Assembly: GCA_021295755.1 (NCBI GenBank)
Contig: JAGWBT010000036.1
Coordinates: forward strand, 1-36,012
Length of the DNA stretch: 36,012 bases
Direction of reading: 5' to 3'
Source of the DNA: Candidatus Poribacteria bacterium
GTDB taxonomy: Bacteria; Poribacteria; WGA-4E; PCPOR2b
A program made the translations under genes and the position numbers. Shown piece after piece: positions 1 to 8,396 of the stretch (within the stretch, counting starts at the first letter, position 1; the number at the start of each line of letters is the position of its first letter). The notes beneath the pieces were generated by a model. That model did no database searches and was not told where the DNA came from. It was given only the letters and a program-made list of their open reading frames with translations.

Positions 1-589
1 CTGCATTCTGATCTGCAAAAAATCCGACAGCATACCCGCCTTTAAGCGCACGAAGAGTTTCTCTCACTGCTTGCCTCCGGATGATTAACTTTAGGCTCAG
101 GCGCTCTCGATATTGAGAGACAAGCGCGTTGAGGTGTCTGTTTTTGAGCGGAAACGCAATTGCCTTTGCTCGATCCGGGATAAGTGCTCCATAGACAAGG
201 GCGAGAAGTTCCCAATTCCCAAAATGGGGCAGAAACACAATGGCACCCTTGCCCTGATTCAATGCACCTATCAGGTGCTCTTTTCCCTCAACGGTCACTT
301 CCTGCCAGATGTTCTCGAAGGTTAATTTGGGGAAACGGAGAAATTCGATTGCGGTTTTCCCCATCTGTTTAAAACTTTCGCGACAAATTTGTGCACGCTC
401 ATCAGCGGACATCTCATTGCCGAACGCAATTTGCAGATTTTCTAGAGCGATCCGACGGCGCTTCTTTAGGGCAAGATAGAGAAAGCAGCCCAGACCGCTC
501 CCCAGCATCAGGGCATACCCCTTGGGAAGCCATCGGATGATTATGGCCAATATGCGAATGATAAAAGTAGTAAACCAGTCGATAATCAA
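1..589 (-). CDS. Lipid A acyltransferase (LpxL/HtrB family), C-terminus outside window
   Basis: Inner-membrane acyltransferase that adds a secondary acyl chain to lipid A or a related lipid. Read on the minus strand it has a hydrophobic N-terminal anchor (about residues 5-40), an arginine/lysine patch (KKRRRIALENL, about 42-52) and the family's HX4E catalytic box as HFGNWE (H122, E127), followed by the FPLKNRHLN region. About 196 residues are present of the usual ~300; the rest lies before position 1. An in-frame TAA at 602-604 limits the start, so TTG at 589 after a short AGGGG stretch is the best candidate. It begins 20 nt after the stop of the broken phhB, so the two were probably co-transcribed. 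The presence of this family implies an outer membrane. Family call is sure; exact acyl substrate is not. Confidence 0.85.
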   Translation of the reverse strand, partial: MIIDWFTTFIIRILAIIIRWLPKGYALMLGSGLGCFLYLALKKRRRIALENLQIAFGNEMSADERAQICRESFKQMGKTAIEFLRFPKLTFENIWQEVTVEGKEHLIGALNQGKGAIVFLPHFGNWELLALVYGALIPDRAKAIAFPLKNRHLNALVSQYRERLSLKLIIRRQAVRETLRALKGGYAVGFFADQNA

Positions 590-608
590 AACCCCTACGC
601 ATTAGATT

Positions 609-864
609 TTATGAAAGTGCATCAATTTTCTTCGCCAATTCAAAATCTAATGCGCTAATTCCTCCGGCGTCGTGTGTTGCGAGATCAACTGTCACGCGAT
701 TATAGACGTTAAACCATTCGGGGTGATGATTCATTGATTCTGCAATCAGGGCAACGCTCGCCATAAAACCGAAGGCTTCTACAAACGAGTCGAACTGAAA
801 TCCAACCCGATATTCCCTCTAGTTGAGCGCTGATTTCTATATCGGTTAGTTTTGTGGCTGCCAT
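609..864 (-). pseudogene. phhB: 4a-hydroxytetrahydrobiopterin dehydratase (PCD/PhhB), broken by internal deletion and frameshift
   Basis: The enzyme recycles the pterin cofactor of aromatic amino-acid hydroxylases. A good ribosome site (AAGGAG, 8 nt) precedes ATG 864, and the first ~16 codons read as a normal start (MAATKLTDIEISAQL). The conserved remainder, [13 protein letters not shown] then [15 protein letters not shown] and [11 protein letters not shown] up to the TAA at 609, is in another frame. Compared with the family pattern, the GW...KL segment of about 12-14 residues is missing at the junction (about 811-825), so this is a deletion of about 40 nt rather than a one-base slip. The HHPEW active-site region is intact but cannot be reached from the start codon. 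It could be decay or an assembly fault. Confidence 0.8.
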
Positions 865-969
865 CTTAGAATCTCCTTAAAAACTGAGTTATTTTAATGC
901 CTATATCCCGATGGCATTGTATTGAGATTGCCGAGCAAAGTCAAGTTAAAATTCCACAGATTTCTGTTG

Positions 970-998
970 TTGACAGAAGATCGTAGTTGATGTATTAT
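970..998 (+). promoter_or_regulatory. Sigma-70 type promoter
   Basis: TTGACA at 970-975 and TATTAT at 993-998 with exactly 17 nt between them. The next plus-strand gene starts at 1385, so the leader would be about 380 nt and would contain the palindrome and hairpin repeats. Judged by eye on consensus match only. Confidence 0.55.
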
Positions 999-1059
999 AT
1001 GTTGATGCGTCATATATCAAGGTTTTGGACGCTAGGGCGTGTTGACATTTTGCAGAGTT

Positions 1060-1087
1060 GTAGTGAACAACGATCGTTGTTCACTAC
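1060..1087. repeat. 28-bp perfect palindrome
   Basis: The two halves GTAGTGAACAACGA and TCGTTGTTCACTAC are exact reverse complements with no spacer. It could be an operator for a dimeric regulator or, as RNA, a hairpin in the leader of the 1385 gene. It lies 62 nt downstream of the -10 at 993-998. Confidence 0.85.
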
Positions 1088-1152
1088 GAAAACCCTTACC
1101 ACAACACAGTTCCAAACCACCGGGATAATTGTCAGTCTCCTGCACTTGTGTA

Positions 1153-1231
1153 GGTCAAGATTCATATCTCGACAACGCACTGTCGATTTTGGAAAATCGA
1201 CCTACAATAGGGCAACCACGAGGGTTGCCCC
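1153..1231. repeat. Cluster of short inverted repeats (REP/MITE-like debris)
   Basis: Three hairpins in a row: an imperfect one at about 1153-1172 (GTCAAGAT / ATATCTCGAC), a 9-bp stem at 1182-1201 (GTCGATTTT / AAAATCGAC), and an 8-bp stem at 1210-1230 (GGGCAACC / GGTTGCCC). GTAGG/CCTAC words recur between them. The arrangement resembles dispersed intergenic repeats; copies elsewhere in the genome cannot be checked from this window. Confidence 0.6.
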
Positions 1232-1384
1232 TACAACAAAGCGGCTTGTGCCTACCCACCGAAGATTCTCGGAGCAGAGATGAATTAATTTCTTAAATGT
1301 CAACAGAACCTAAACGTTTGATATACAGTTGACTGATACCGGGCTATAATTCGTTGGGAAATTGTCCAACAACTGGATGAAAAA

Positions 1385-2533
1385 ATGGCTGAATTGCATT
1401 TTGATTTCCGAGATATTTTCCGAGCCGGACGTTACGGTTTCGATGTAAAGAAGATTTTAGTTCATCTTTTCGGGCTGGTCCTCGGTTATCTCATATATGA
1501 AATATTGGTATATGCAAGTTTGTTCATCGCAGGCGGTAGTGCGGTCAAACAATTTTGGGATACCTACGCACTCCTGCCCGTTTGTCCTCTTGTCGATTAT
1601 ACTTTTGAGGCCATTACAATTGGTGCGATGTGGCTCGGCACATTCATCCTGTTCGTACTCTTTTTCTTAACGAGCACGATGGTCTCGAAAATCACAATAG
1701 AGCAACTGCGGGGCGACTATTTCTTTTCTATGAAGGCGTCTTGGGGCTTCGTCCGGAAACATTGGAAATCGGTTTTCGGGACGCTTGTCGGTTTAGTTGT
1801 GATTCTGGTAATTCTAGCATTAATACCCACTTTCGTCGGTTTGCTGGGCAAGATTCCAACGGTGGGGCGGGTTATCCTGATGTTTGCATCGGTCTTGACC
1901 CCTTTTGCCTTCTTTCTCGGATTGCTAATAGCTTATCTCCTTGTTGGTTTGGGGATAAGTCTGTTTTTCGCGCCCTCTGTGGTTGCTGCCGCGGAGGCGG
2001 ATGCTTTTGAAACGGCGTATCAGCACCTCGCGATGATTTGGAATCAACCGTGGCGGGTACTTATCTACGAAGTTCTTCTGTTTGGCGTGAAGGTGATTTG
2101 CCTCCCGATTTGGATAATCTTTTGCTTGACTGGGTTTGCATTAGCGATGCTGCCAACCCACTTTCTGATCCCTACGGATATGCAGCATATTATGTGGCAA
2201 GCGGATCGGTGGCTTGGTGGCTCAATTGCTAAACTTGCTGCGTTACCATACATGGAGCATTTCAAAGTATTTGATATTGGCTCCGAACTCACCAATTCGC
2301 CAATTACACTGAATATCGCCGCGATTTTTATGACGTTGTCTCTGCTATTTATCGCGGGTTTGGTTATTGCTTACCTCTTTTCGATTGCTTCGGCGGGTAA
2401 TACCCTCATCTATACGCTACTGAGAAGACGGGTTGACGGGGAGAACTTATTAGAAGTTGAGGATGAGGACGATATGTCTAATCCAATTTCAGTCTCACAA
2501 GCAGCGGGAACTGACTCTCTAGATTCCCCTTAG
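1385..2533 (+). CDS. Multi-pass membrane protein of unknown function
   Basis: 382 residues, not assigned to a family. Long hydrophobic segments occur at about residues 26-50, 78-98, 130-152, 165-200, 225-255 and 312-340, suggesting at least six membrane helices. The C-terminus ends in a soluble acidic, serine-rich tail (LLEVEDEDD, then a disordered stretch). The layout of paired helices with small residues and proline between them resembles integral-membrane proteins of the DUF975/glycerophosphoryl-diester-phosphodiesterase membrane-domain type, but I see no decisive motif. ATG 1385 follows a weak GGATG-like ribosome site. A TATAAT box sits 35 nt upstream. It stands alone on the plus strand. 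Confidence 0.75.
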   Translation: MAELHFDFRDIFRAGRYGFDVKKILVHLFGLVLGYLIYEILVYASLFIAGGSAVKQFWDTYALLPVCPLVDYTFEAITIGAMWLGTFILFVLFFLTSTMVSKITIEQLRGDYFFSMKASWGFVRKHWKSVFGTLVGLVVILVILALIPTFVGLLGKIPTVGRVILMFASVLTPFAFFLGLLIAYLLVGLGISLFFAPSVVAAAEADAFETAYQHLAMIWNQPWRVLIYEVLLFGVKVICLPIWIIFCLTGFALAMLPTHFLIPTDMQHIMWQADRWLGGSIAKLAALPYMEHFKVFDIGSELTNSPITLNIAAIFMTLSLLFIAGLVIAYLFSIASAGNTLIYTLLRRRVDGENLLEVEDEDDMSNPISVSQAAGTDSLDSP

Positions 2534-2562
2534 CAAATTAACTCGCGAGCCGCCCTTGCTAT

Positions 2563-2927
2563 ATGAACTTCCTTGGATTTCAGTATAAAAACTGGATAGA
2601 TCAGACTGTCACGAAAAAATGGGGTGCTGAAATAGCCATGAGAGCACACCATATCATCGAAAAAGGATTCGATTGTAAGATCACTGACAAAAGAAAAAAG
2701 TAGAGGTTAAGACGCATCAACTGAAAGTTGAAGAAACGCGTCAACTCTCTCAATTACTTGAATTTCCATCTGCGGAAAATATCTACCACATCAGTCTAGT
2801 GCTGAGTTGGCTTGCCAATGAACAAAGAGCGATAGAAGAGCAACTTAAACGGTTGGGGCAGATTCGCGATTTAATGGATGCCTTGCTTTCTCAAACCGAA
2901 AGTCAATTCGGTGCTGAAAAAACTTAG
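2563..2927 (+). CDS. Small unknown gene split by a -1 frameshift at A-AAA-AAG
   Basis: Frame 1 runs from ATG 2563 (MNFLGFQYKNWIDQ...) to TAG at 2701-2703, 46 codons. The -1 frame is open from the last base of the slippery site and continues for 75 codons to TAG 2925-2927 (VEVKTHQLKVEE...LSQTESQFGAEKT), giving a 121-residue product if joined. The junction carries the heptamer A AAA AAG (2694-2700) in the right phase, directly before the stop, with a hairpin 10 nt downstream. The second half is helical and charged; its LKRLGQIRDLMDALLSQ segment loosely resembles the C-terminal coil of type I restriction specificity subunits, which is only a hint. A lost A in the A6 run would explain the same picture. 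Confidence 0.5.
2694..2742 (+). promoter_or_regulatory. Candidate -1 frameshift signal (slippery heptamer plus hairpin)
   Basis: A AAA AAG at 2694-2700 in phase with the upstream frame, TAG stop immediately after, then a hairpin at 2711-2742: outer stem GACGC/GCGTC, inner stem TCAAC/GTTGA with loop TGAAA and a 6-nt bulge on the 3' side. The 10-nt spacer is slightly long for a bacterial stimulator, and no stimulatory Shine-Dalgarno is seen upstream. Confidence 0.4.
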
Positions 2928-3066
2928 TGAAGGAAAACTTTAGCAATCCCAAGTATTTATGCTTGGGTCAAACTCCGTTTTTTTATTGCAAAATGTTGTA
3001 AAATATGTTGTAATTGGCTTGTCTTTCAGTGAGAGGCTCCACCGCTCGAATGAAAGGACAATCCTA

Positions 3067-3471
3067 ATGCCTACAAATAATTATCGAACTTATATCATCA
3101 ACACCAGTAAACGAACTGAGCAATTAGACACTATTACTCAATTGGCGGGGCGCATCTATTCCAAGACGGTATCTCTTATTCACAAGGTCAAGGACAACAA
3201 GGATTTCTGGCTGTCTCAAGGGGGTGCTAAGAAATACCTCAAGTTCATGGAGTATCCCTGTCATGCTCATAGTGTACAAGCCATAATTGATGACTATTAT
3301 GGCGCGCTCAAGTCCTTTTTCCAACGCCAAAAAAAGACCCCAAAGCCCGTCCCCCATATAAGGCAAGGAAATATCACACATTTATATGGCGAGCGAGTGG
3401 TATATCTGCTAAGGGAAATGCGCTCTACCTGTCTATGGGGAAGGACCGTGTCCCTATCATTATTGAAGTAG
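3067..3471 (+). pseudogene. tnpB: TnpB, N-terminal part (frameshifted)
   Basis: Start ATG 3067 follows AAAGGA at good spacing. It encodes the N-terminal helical region of an IS200/IS605 TnpB (MPTNNYRTYIINTSK...). The family reading continues correctly only to the AAG at 3334-3336. After that the 0 frame runs on meaninglessly to 3471, while the TnpB sequence (DPKARPPYKARKYHTF...) goes on in the -1 frame. The junction is A7G, again in the phase of A AAA AAG (3330-3336). Joined, the protein would be 408 residues, normal for the family. Loss of one A from an original A8 run is the simplest explanation. Confidence 0.8.
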
Positions 3472-4292
3472 AACCTCATTATGCCCAAGTACCAGCAACA
3501 GTTAAGATAGTCTATGACCGGCACACACAGACCTACAAGTTTCATGCCACGTATGCTGTGAGTGTTGATGAGGAACAGGATAGTGGTAACGTGGTATCTG
3601 TAGACATGGGGGAAATTCACCCAATCGTTTCCTTTGATGGCAAGGATGCCACAATTTACAATGGACGTTCTCACCGCTCTATAGTCCAATACCGAAACAA
3701 ATTCCTTGCACGGATTAACCAGAAACTCTCACGTTGCACACGAGGGAGTAGACGATGGAAGCAGCTTAAGGCAACAAAAAAGAGGGTGCTCGCCAAACTT
3801 GCACGGCAGCTCAAAGATTGTCGTCATAAAATCACATCAAGATTCGTTTCCACTTCCAACAAAGAAGAAGTGCAAACTATTGTGTTAGGAGACTTGACGG
3901 ATATCCGTCAATCTATTAACTATAGTAAGAAGTCTAACCAGAAATTGCATCAATGGTCCTTCAGTGAGATTGCTTCACAGATTCAGTATAAAGCTAAGCA
4001 AATAGGAATCAAGGTCAAAACTGAATCTGAGAAGTATACTTCCCAAACCTGTCCTTCCTGTGGGCATCGAAAGAAACCTTCAGGGCGGACATACAAGTGC
4101 TCTGAGTGTGATTGGGAAGGACACCGTGACATTGTAGGCGCAAGCAATATCTGGACAAAGTATCAGGGTTGGCTATTCAACCCTGTAGTCGGGGCAATGG
4201 CGTCCCCCGCGGGAGTCAGGTTTAACTGGCATCTGTGTCGCTTGGACTCGTGGTCGCCGTTCATGGGACTCATGTCTAAGAAATCCCGATAG
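3435..4292 (+). pseudogene. tnpB: TnpB, RuvC and zinc-ribbon part
   Basis: C-terminal 285 residues of the RNA-guided nuclease TnpB; the family reading begins upstream at about 3336. The RuvC-I aspartate is in VSVDMG (about D180 of the joined protein), the zinc ribbon is CPSCG...CSECDWEG, and the RuvC-III aspartate is in HRDIVGASNI (about D355). The usual RuvC-II glutamate position is a glycine (IVLGDL, about 275); glutamates about 45-47 residues later, in KTESEKYTSQTC, are candidates for the relocated glutamate described for Fanzor-like TnpBs. The ATG at 3435 is internal and has no ribosome site, so this half is probably not expressed alone. Its 3' end overlaps the expected omega-RNA. Confidence 0.85.
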
Positions 4293-4337
4293 AATCGGGG
4301 TAAGAATCCCAATGCTTTAGCTTTGGGAGTACGTCAA
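4140..4337 (+). ncRNA. Predicted omega-RNA scaffold of the tnpB element
   Basis: In IS200/IS605 elements the guide RNA scaffold overlaps the tnpB 3' end and stops at the right end, with the guide copied from flanking DNA. Here that stretch contains hairpins (CCCGAT-AGA-ATCGGG at about 4284-4299 and the terminal hairpin) and ends at GTACGTCAA; the guide would begin at about 4338. Placed by analogy; the 5' boundary is a guess. Confidence 0.35.
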
Positions 4338-4426
4338 ATGTAACTAAATTGTGTGTTCAACGTCAAACGATAAGTAGGATCAGATAATTCTGAAAATTTG
4401 TAAACTGTAAAGGGTGATGATGTTTC

Positions 4427-5107
4427 ATGCTTCAAAAAGTTTTGACTAAGGTTTTTGGCAGTAAACAGGACCGGGATATGAAGTCGCTCCAACCGATTGT
4501 GGATAAAATCAATCAGTTGGAACCGGAGATGCAACGTTTATCCGATGCTGCCCTCCAATCAAAGACACCGCACTTTCGGGAGAGATTGGATGCCGGTGAA
4601 TCCCTCGATTCTCTTTTACCTGAAGCGTTCGCCGCTGTGCGTGAAGCAGGGGTACGGACCTTGAGCCAACGCCACTATGATGTTCAGCTCATGGGCGGGA
4701 TTGTGTTTCATCAAGGCAAAATCGCCGAAATGAAAACAGGCGAGGGAAAGACGCTAACCTCGACGCTCGCCGTTTATCTGAACGCTTTGGCGGGTAAGGG
4801 TGTCCACGTTGTGACTGTCAATGATTATCTCGCCAAGCGTGATGCGGAATGGATGGGAAAGATTTACACCTTCCTTGGATTGAGTGTGGGTTTAACATAC
4901 AGTGGATTGCCCCATAATTTGAAGGCACTGGGATATAAATCTGACATTACTTACGGTGTACACAGTGAATTCGGCTTCGATTATCTATGGGACAATAAAG
5001 GGCAGACGCTTGAGGAAAAGGTACAGCGTGGTCATCATTACGCCATCGTTGATGAAGTCGATAGCATCCTGATTGATGAAGCGCGGACCCCGCTGATTAT
5101 CGTATAA
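4427..5107 (+). CDS. secA: Preprotein translocase ATPase SecA, N-terminal part (interrupted)
   Basis: SecA drives protein export through SecYEG. This part holds the start of nucleotide-binding fold 1: the MKTGEGKT Walker A loop (about residues 102-109), the [12 protein letters not shown] region, EFGFDYL, and the Walker B/DEAD-like box [18 protein letters not shown] near the end. Instead of the usual continuation SGP..., the frame stops at TAA 5105-5107. The family sequence resumes at TATAAAAAGATAGAC (5103 onward) in another frame, with about ten conserved residues lacking between the two. SecA is normally essential and single-copy, so a real lesion here would be surprising. A GATAAT box at about 4383 is a possible -10; the IS ends only 90 nt upstream. 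Confidence 0.9.
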   Translation: MLQKVLTKVFGSKQDRDMKSLQPIVDKINQLEPEMQRLSDAALQSKTPHFRERLDAGESLDSLLPEAFAAVREAGVRTLSQRHYDVQLMGGIVFHQGKIAEMKTGEGKTLTSTLAVYLNALAGKGVHVVTVNDYLAKRDAEWMGKIYTFLGLSVGLTYSGLPHNLKALGYKSDITYGVHSEFGFDYLWDNKGQTLEEKVQRGHHYAIVDEVDSILIDEARTPLIIV

Positions 5108-5123
5108 AAAGATAGACGCTGCG

Positions 5124-7331
5124 GTGCGACGATTGCAAAGTGAAAGACATTATGAACGTGACGAAAAAAGTAGCAAACGCGGCACTGTCGCCCTCACTGA
5201 GGAGGGTGTGGAAGAAATCGAACGCCTTCTAGGGGTAGAAGATCTCTACGGTCACGAAAGCATGAATTTGGTACATCACGTCAATCAGGCACTGATTGCA
5301 CATACCCTTTACAAACGTGACGTGGACTATGTCGTGCAGGGTGGCGAGGTCATCATTGTCGATGAGTTTACCGGACGACTACAGGAGGGTAGGCGGTTTA
5401 ACGAAGGTCTCCATCAAGCCCTCGAAGCCAAAGAGCGTGTACAGATTAAGCAGGAAAACCAAACCGGTGCGTCAATTACCTATCAAAATTATTTCCGGAT
5501 GTACGAGAAGTTGGCGGGCATGACCGGTACAGCGGAGACGGAAGCAGCTGAATTTGCACATGTCTACGGCTTGGATGTCGTTGTTGTCCCTACGAACGAG
5601 CCGATGATTCGTATAGATCACCCGGACGTTATCTATAAGACAGAAGATGCAAAATACCGGGCAGTCCTCGAAGATATTATAGAGCAGCATGAGCAGGGAC
5701 GCCCTGTGCTTGTTGGCACCATTTCAATCGAAAACTCTGAAAAATTGAGTCAGATGCTCCGCAAAAAACGGCGTGATATCAAACACCAGGTGTTGAATGC
5801 TAAAGAACACGCCCGTGAAGCAACGATCATTGCCCAAGCGGGTGTCCCCGGCAACGTAACGATTGCAACGAATATGGCGGGGCGTGGTGTGGACATCCTG
5901 CTCGGCGGAAATCCGGAGGGTCTGGCGAGGGAGATCCTACTGAAGAAGAAAGTAGATCCATCTACCATTGACGAAGGTTCCGCAGAATGGAAGGAAGCAC
6001 TTGCTGAAGCAGAAGCTATTTGCGCCCCAAATCGGGAACAGGTGTTAAAGGCAGGCGGATTGCATATCGTTGCGACGGAACGGCATGAAGCGCGGCGGAT
6101 TGATAACCAATTGCGTGGGCGCTCTGGGCGTCAAGGCGATCCGGGATCGTCTCGCTTCTACCTCTCACTTGAAGATGACTTGATGCGGAAGTTCGGATCT
6201 GAGCGCTTATCTGGTATCATGGATCGGTTGGGCATGGAAGAAGATATACCGATCGAACACAAAGCGGTGACCAACGCGATTGAAAAAGCGCAGAAGCGAG
6301 TTGAGCAGGTTTTCTTCGAGATGCGAAAGAATCGGCTTAAGTTTGACGACGTGATGAATTCGCAACGTCAAAGCATCTACAGTTTGCGCGATAGCATTTT
6401 GGAAGGGAACGACCTCAAAGAGACTATTTGGGAGATGATCGAAAATGTACTAGACGATTACCTTGAGGAAAATCTGCCGGAACATATCAATGACGCGAAA
6501 TTGTCTAGTGTTCACCCGGAATTCCAAAATCAGTTGGACAGTAGCGAACCGATCTCGGCGGATTCGTTGCAGGAACTTAGAGCCAATGGACTTGCTCTGT
6601 CTGAAAATGTATCCGTTTCGACCCCTAAAAAGGGCAGCGAGTGGTTGGTCTCCGATGACTCCGACGATGAGGATCAAAGCACATATGTTATCAGGAAAGA
6701 AGGGGACCAGCTAAACGTTTACGACGGTGCCATTGAAGGTTTCAAGACTTGGCTGACGAATATTTTCACGATTGATGCAACAGATTTGCAACAACCGTTG
6801 AACATGGATCAATCCGAACTACGGGAATATCTGCTCAAATCGTTGCGCGAGCGTTACGAACAGCGTGAAGCTGAAATGGGTTCAGATTTGATGCGTACGC
6901 TTGAACGGTTGATTCTGCTTGACCGCATTGATCACCACTGGAAAGATCATCTGTATAATATTGATTACATCGAAGAGGGAATTTATCTGCGTGGTTACGC
7001 TGGTAAAGATCCGATTGTTGTCTTCAAAAATGAAGCCTTCAGCGTCTTTGAAGCGATGCATCGACGGATTGAAGAGGAGGTCAGTGAATATATCTTCAAA
7101 GCACGCATTGAAACCACAACTCTGCAGAGCGATCGACCTCGGCGAGCTCCCCGTCGTAGAGAAGCCGTGAACACCCACGGGCCCCTCGCAGGAACGCTCG
7201 ATGAGCAATCAGCGAGTGACACTGCTGAATTTGCTTCCCGTCAGGCGGCTGGTGGACTCCCGAAGGTAGGACGCAACGCTCCATGTCCCTGCGGAAGTGG
7301 TAAAAAATATAAAAAGTGTCACGGTAAGTAG
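5124..7331 (+). CDS. secA: SecA, remaining part including C-terminal zinc motif
   Basis: Continues SecA after the break; family similarity starts at 5103, and the GTG at 5124 is only the first possible start in this frame, without a ribosome site. In order: the preprotein cross-linking domain ([42 protein letters not shown]), nucleotide-binding fold 2 ([57 protein letters not shown]), the helical scaffold and wing domain, and a C-terminal SEC-C zinc motif ([15 protein letters not shown]). An acidic insertion (DDSDDEDQ) lies in the middle of the helical region. Together the halves give about 970 residues, within the family range. Trm112-like gene follows 57 nt later. Confidence 0.9.
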   Translation: MRRLQSERHYERDEKSSKRGTVALTEEGVEEIERLLGVEDLYGHESMNLVHHVNQALIAHTLYKRDVDYVVQGGEVIIVDEFTGRLQEGRRFNEGLHQALEAKERVQIKQENQTGASITYQNYFRMYEKLAGMTGTAETEAAEFAHVYGLDVVVVPTNEPMIRIDHPDVIYKTEDAKYRAVLEDIIEQHEQGRPVLVGTISIENSEKLSQMLRKKRRDIKHQVLNAKEHAREATIIAQAGVPGNVTIATNMAGRGVDILLGGNPEGLAREILLKKKVDPSTIDEGSAEWKEALAEAEAICAPNREQVLKAGGLHIVATERHEARRIDNQLRGRSGRQGDPGSSRFYLSLEDDLMRKFGSERLSGIMDRLGMEEDIPIEHKAVTNAIEKAQKRVEQVFFEMRKNRLKFDDVMNSQRQSIYSLRDSILEGNDLKETIWEMIENVLDDYLEENLPEHINDAKLSSVHPEFQNQLDSSEPISADSLQELRANGLALSENVSVSTPKKGSEWLVSDDSDDEDQSTYVIRKEGDQLNVYDGAIEGFKTWLTNIFTIDATDLQQPLNMDQSELREYLLKSLRERYEQREAEMGSDLMRTLERLILLDRIDHHWKDHLYNIDYIEEGIYLRGYAGKDPIVVFKNEAFSVFEAMHRRIEEEVSEYIFKARIETTTLQSDRPRRAPRRREAVNTHGPLAGTLDEQSASDTAEFASRQAAGGLPKVGRNAPCPCGSGKKYKKCHGK

Positions 7332-7388
7332 AAGGTCAAGAATCGGTAAACACTCCAACGAAGGGGCACACAATTATGGGGGATTCCC

Positions 7389-7586
7389 TTGAGTTCACCG
7401 GCACAAGAGATTAGTAGCGAATTACTTGAGATCCTCGCATGCCCGGCTTGTAAGGGCGATATTGAGTATAATCAGGAAAATCAGCAGTTGATTTGCATCG
7501 GTCAATGCAAGCGGCGTTACCCAATCCGCGATGGGATTCCAGTCATGCTAATTAGCGAAGCGGAGATGCCGGCAGATGAAACATAA
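7389..7586 (+). CDS. Trm112/UPF0434-like zinc-binding protein
   Basis: 65 residues. Bacterial relatives of Trm112 are small zinc-ribbon proteins; eukaryotic and archaeal Trm112 activate SAM methyltransferases, and a similar partner role is only suspected in bacteria. Seen here: LEILACPACKGDI, then CIGQCKRRYPIRDGIPVML, which supplies the two cysteine pairs and the YPI(R)DGIPVML signature. The start is a TTG after a GGGGGA stretch; the nearby ATG at 7376 is in a different frame and soon hits a stop. It follows secA closely. A class I methyltransferase lies 3 kb downstream, but nothing links the two directly. Confidence 0.85.
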   Translation: MSSPAQEISSELLEILACPACKGDIEYNQENQQLICIGQCKRRYPIRDGIPVMLISEAEMPADET

Positions 7587-7606
7587 TGTTTGGTCAATTA
7601 CATATA

Positions 7607-7978
7607 GGACTTACGCACTTCAGAGTTTTGACCTGTCAGGGACCTGACAAATCCCTAACATTTGGCAAGGTTATGGTGACAGTTCAGTGAAAAACGGTTC
7701 ATAAATAGTGCGTATTTGGCAGGTCAGCCAGCCGTATAGACGCACCTTCTCTTGTGTAGTAAAAATCTACAAACGCCCTGAAGCTAGGCCCCATCGGGAT
7801 TCAGAGAGATATCCGCCAATGATGAACCCCCGATGGGAGGGTAAAATTTTTTCTGGGACCTGACAGGGCCCTGCCAAATTGCCGAATCGTGCCGATGGGG
7901 CATTGAAATAGAGGTGTAGGTTCCTATGAATCGGGACTAGCGGAAGGGGTTAGCTTTGAGCGTTCAACTGCGTAAGTC
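7607..7978. mobile_element. MITE-like element with GACTTACGCA inverted termini
   Basis: GACTTACGCA at 7608-7617 and its exact complement TGCGTAAGTC at 7969-7978 bound a stretch with no coding capacity. With one mismatch the termini extend to 13 bp. No transposase is present and no clear target duplication is seen, so boundaries are approximate. Repeated CCTGACAGG-type words occur inside. Confidence 0.5.
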
Positions 7979-7989
7979 GAAATTTCCAA

Positions 7990-8386
7990 CCTTGCTGACA
8001 AGACCCCTTCCCTTTAGGGAGGGGATGTAGTCAGTCAAAAGTCAATGCAAGTCTAAACAATTTTACTTTCAGATATTGGTTGGTGGTAGTTTGAGTCCAC
8101 AGAGACGAGCAAGCAGGGTAAAATCTCTTGCTACCAGTCCCACAGACAATGGGGTGAACTTCAATCAATCCCTCTGGAATCATAGAGTATCCTCACAAGG
8201 GGCAGCAGCTAACTGCTACATTCTACCTTGTTTGGACGGGCAAGGCAGCCAAAAAGCGGGGCAGGGGGTTGTCTCATGAAGGAGCGGACGTAAGTCGTTG
8301 CTGTTTACGCAATCCGGGTTGATAGCACAATTCGACAGCTTGAACGGATGGGAATTCCCACCCTTCAGGGTGTGGGAGTACGTCAA
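7990..8386 (+). mobile_element. tnpB-less IS200/IS605 remnant with intact right end
   Basis: Ends in a hairpin (CCCACCC TTCA GGGTGTGGG, about 8357-8377) and GGGAGTACGTCAA (8374-8386), identical over 13 nt to the right end of the complete tnpB element at 4325-4337. A second GC-rich hairpin (CCCCTTCCC...AGGGAGGGG, about 8006-8027) may be the left end. No TnpB-like reading is visible between them. It may be a deleted element or a small palindrome-associated derivative that moves in trans. Confidence 0.5.
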
Positions 8387-8396
8387 CAGATAACTT

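Larger units (their letters stand above)
865..1384. other. Non-coding stretch with promoter and inverted repeats
   Basis: No convincing gene. It holds the promoter at 970-998, the 28-bp palindrome at 1060-1087, and a block of short inverted repeats at 1153-1231. A 98-codon open frame over the repeats has no family resemblance and looks accidental. A perfect TATAAT at 1345-1350 lies close upstream of the membrane-protein gene, but no well-spaced -35 accompanies it (TTGATA is 21 nt away). Confidence 0.6.
2941..4337 (+). mobile_element. IS200/IS605-type element carrying tnpB only (IS1341-like)
   Basis: The left end has a hairpin CCCAAG/CTTGGG at about 2949-2968. The right end has a hairpin CCCAA-T-GC-TTTA-GC-T-TTGGG at about 4309-4327, followed by GGGAGTACGTCAA ending at 4337. 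The terminal TCAA matches the right cleavage motif known for IS608-type elements. There is no tnpA, so any movement would need a TnpA in trans. The element sits between a small frameshifted gene and secA and separates the latter from older upstream sequence. Ends are placed by eye; the left boundary is uncertain by several bases. Confidence 0.75.
7587..8396. other. Long non-coding stretch of mobile-element remnants
   Basis: About 810 nt without a supportable gene. It contains a MITE-like element (7607-7978), an inverted pair CCCATCGGG/CCCGATGGG at about 7790-7838, a GC-rich hairpin near 8006-8027, and an IS200/IS605 right end finishing at 8386. A 67-codon open frame at 8076-8279 lacks a ribosome site and family features. 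Confidence 0.6.

Noticed and set aside
987-1283. 98-codon plus-strand open frame
   Set aside because: It runs through the palindrome and hairpin repeats, has no ribosome site and no recognisable protein character.
8076-8279. 67-codon open frame in the IS remnant
   Set aside because: No ribosome site, low-complexity content, and located inside a decayed element; not TnpB-like on reading.
7607-8386. CRISPR array in the repeat-rich intergenic region
   Set aside because: Repeats are inverted pairs and IS ends, without regularly spaced direct repeats.
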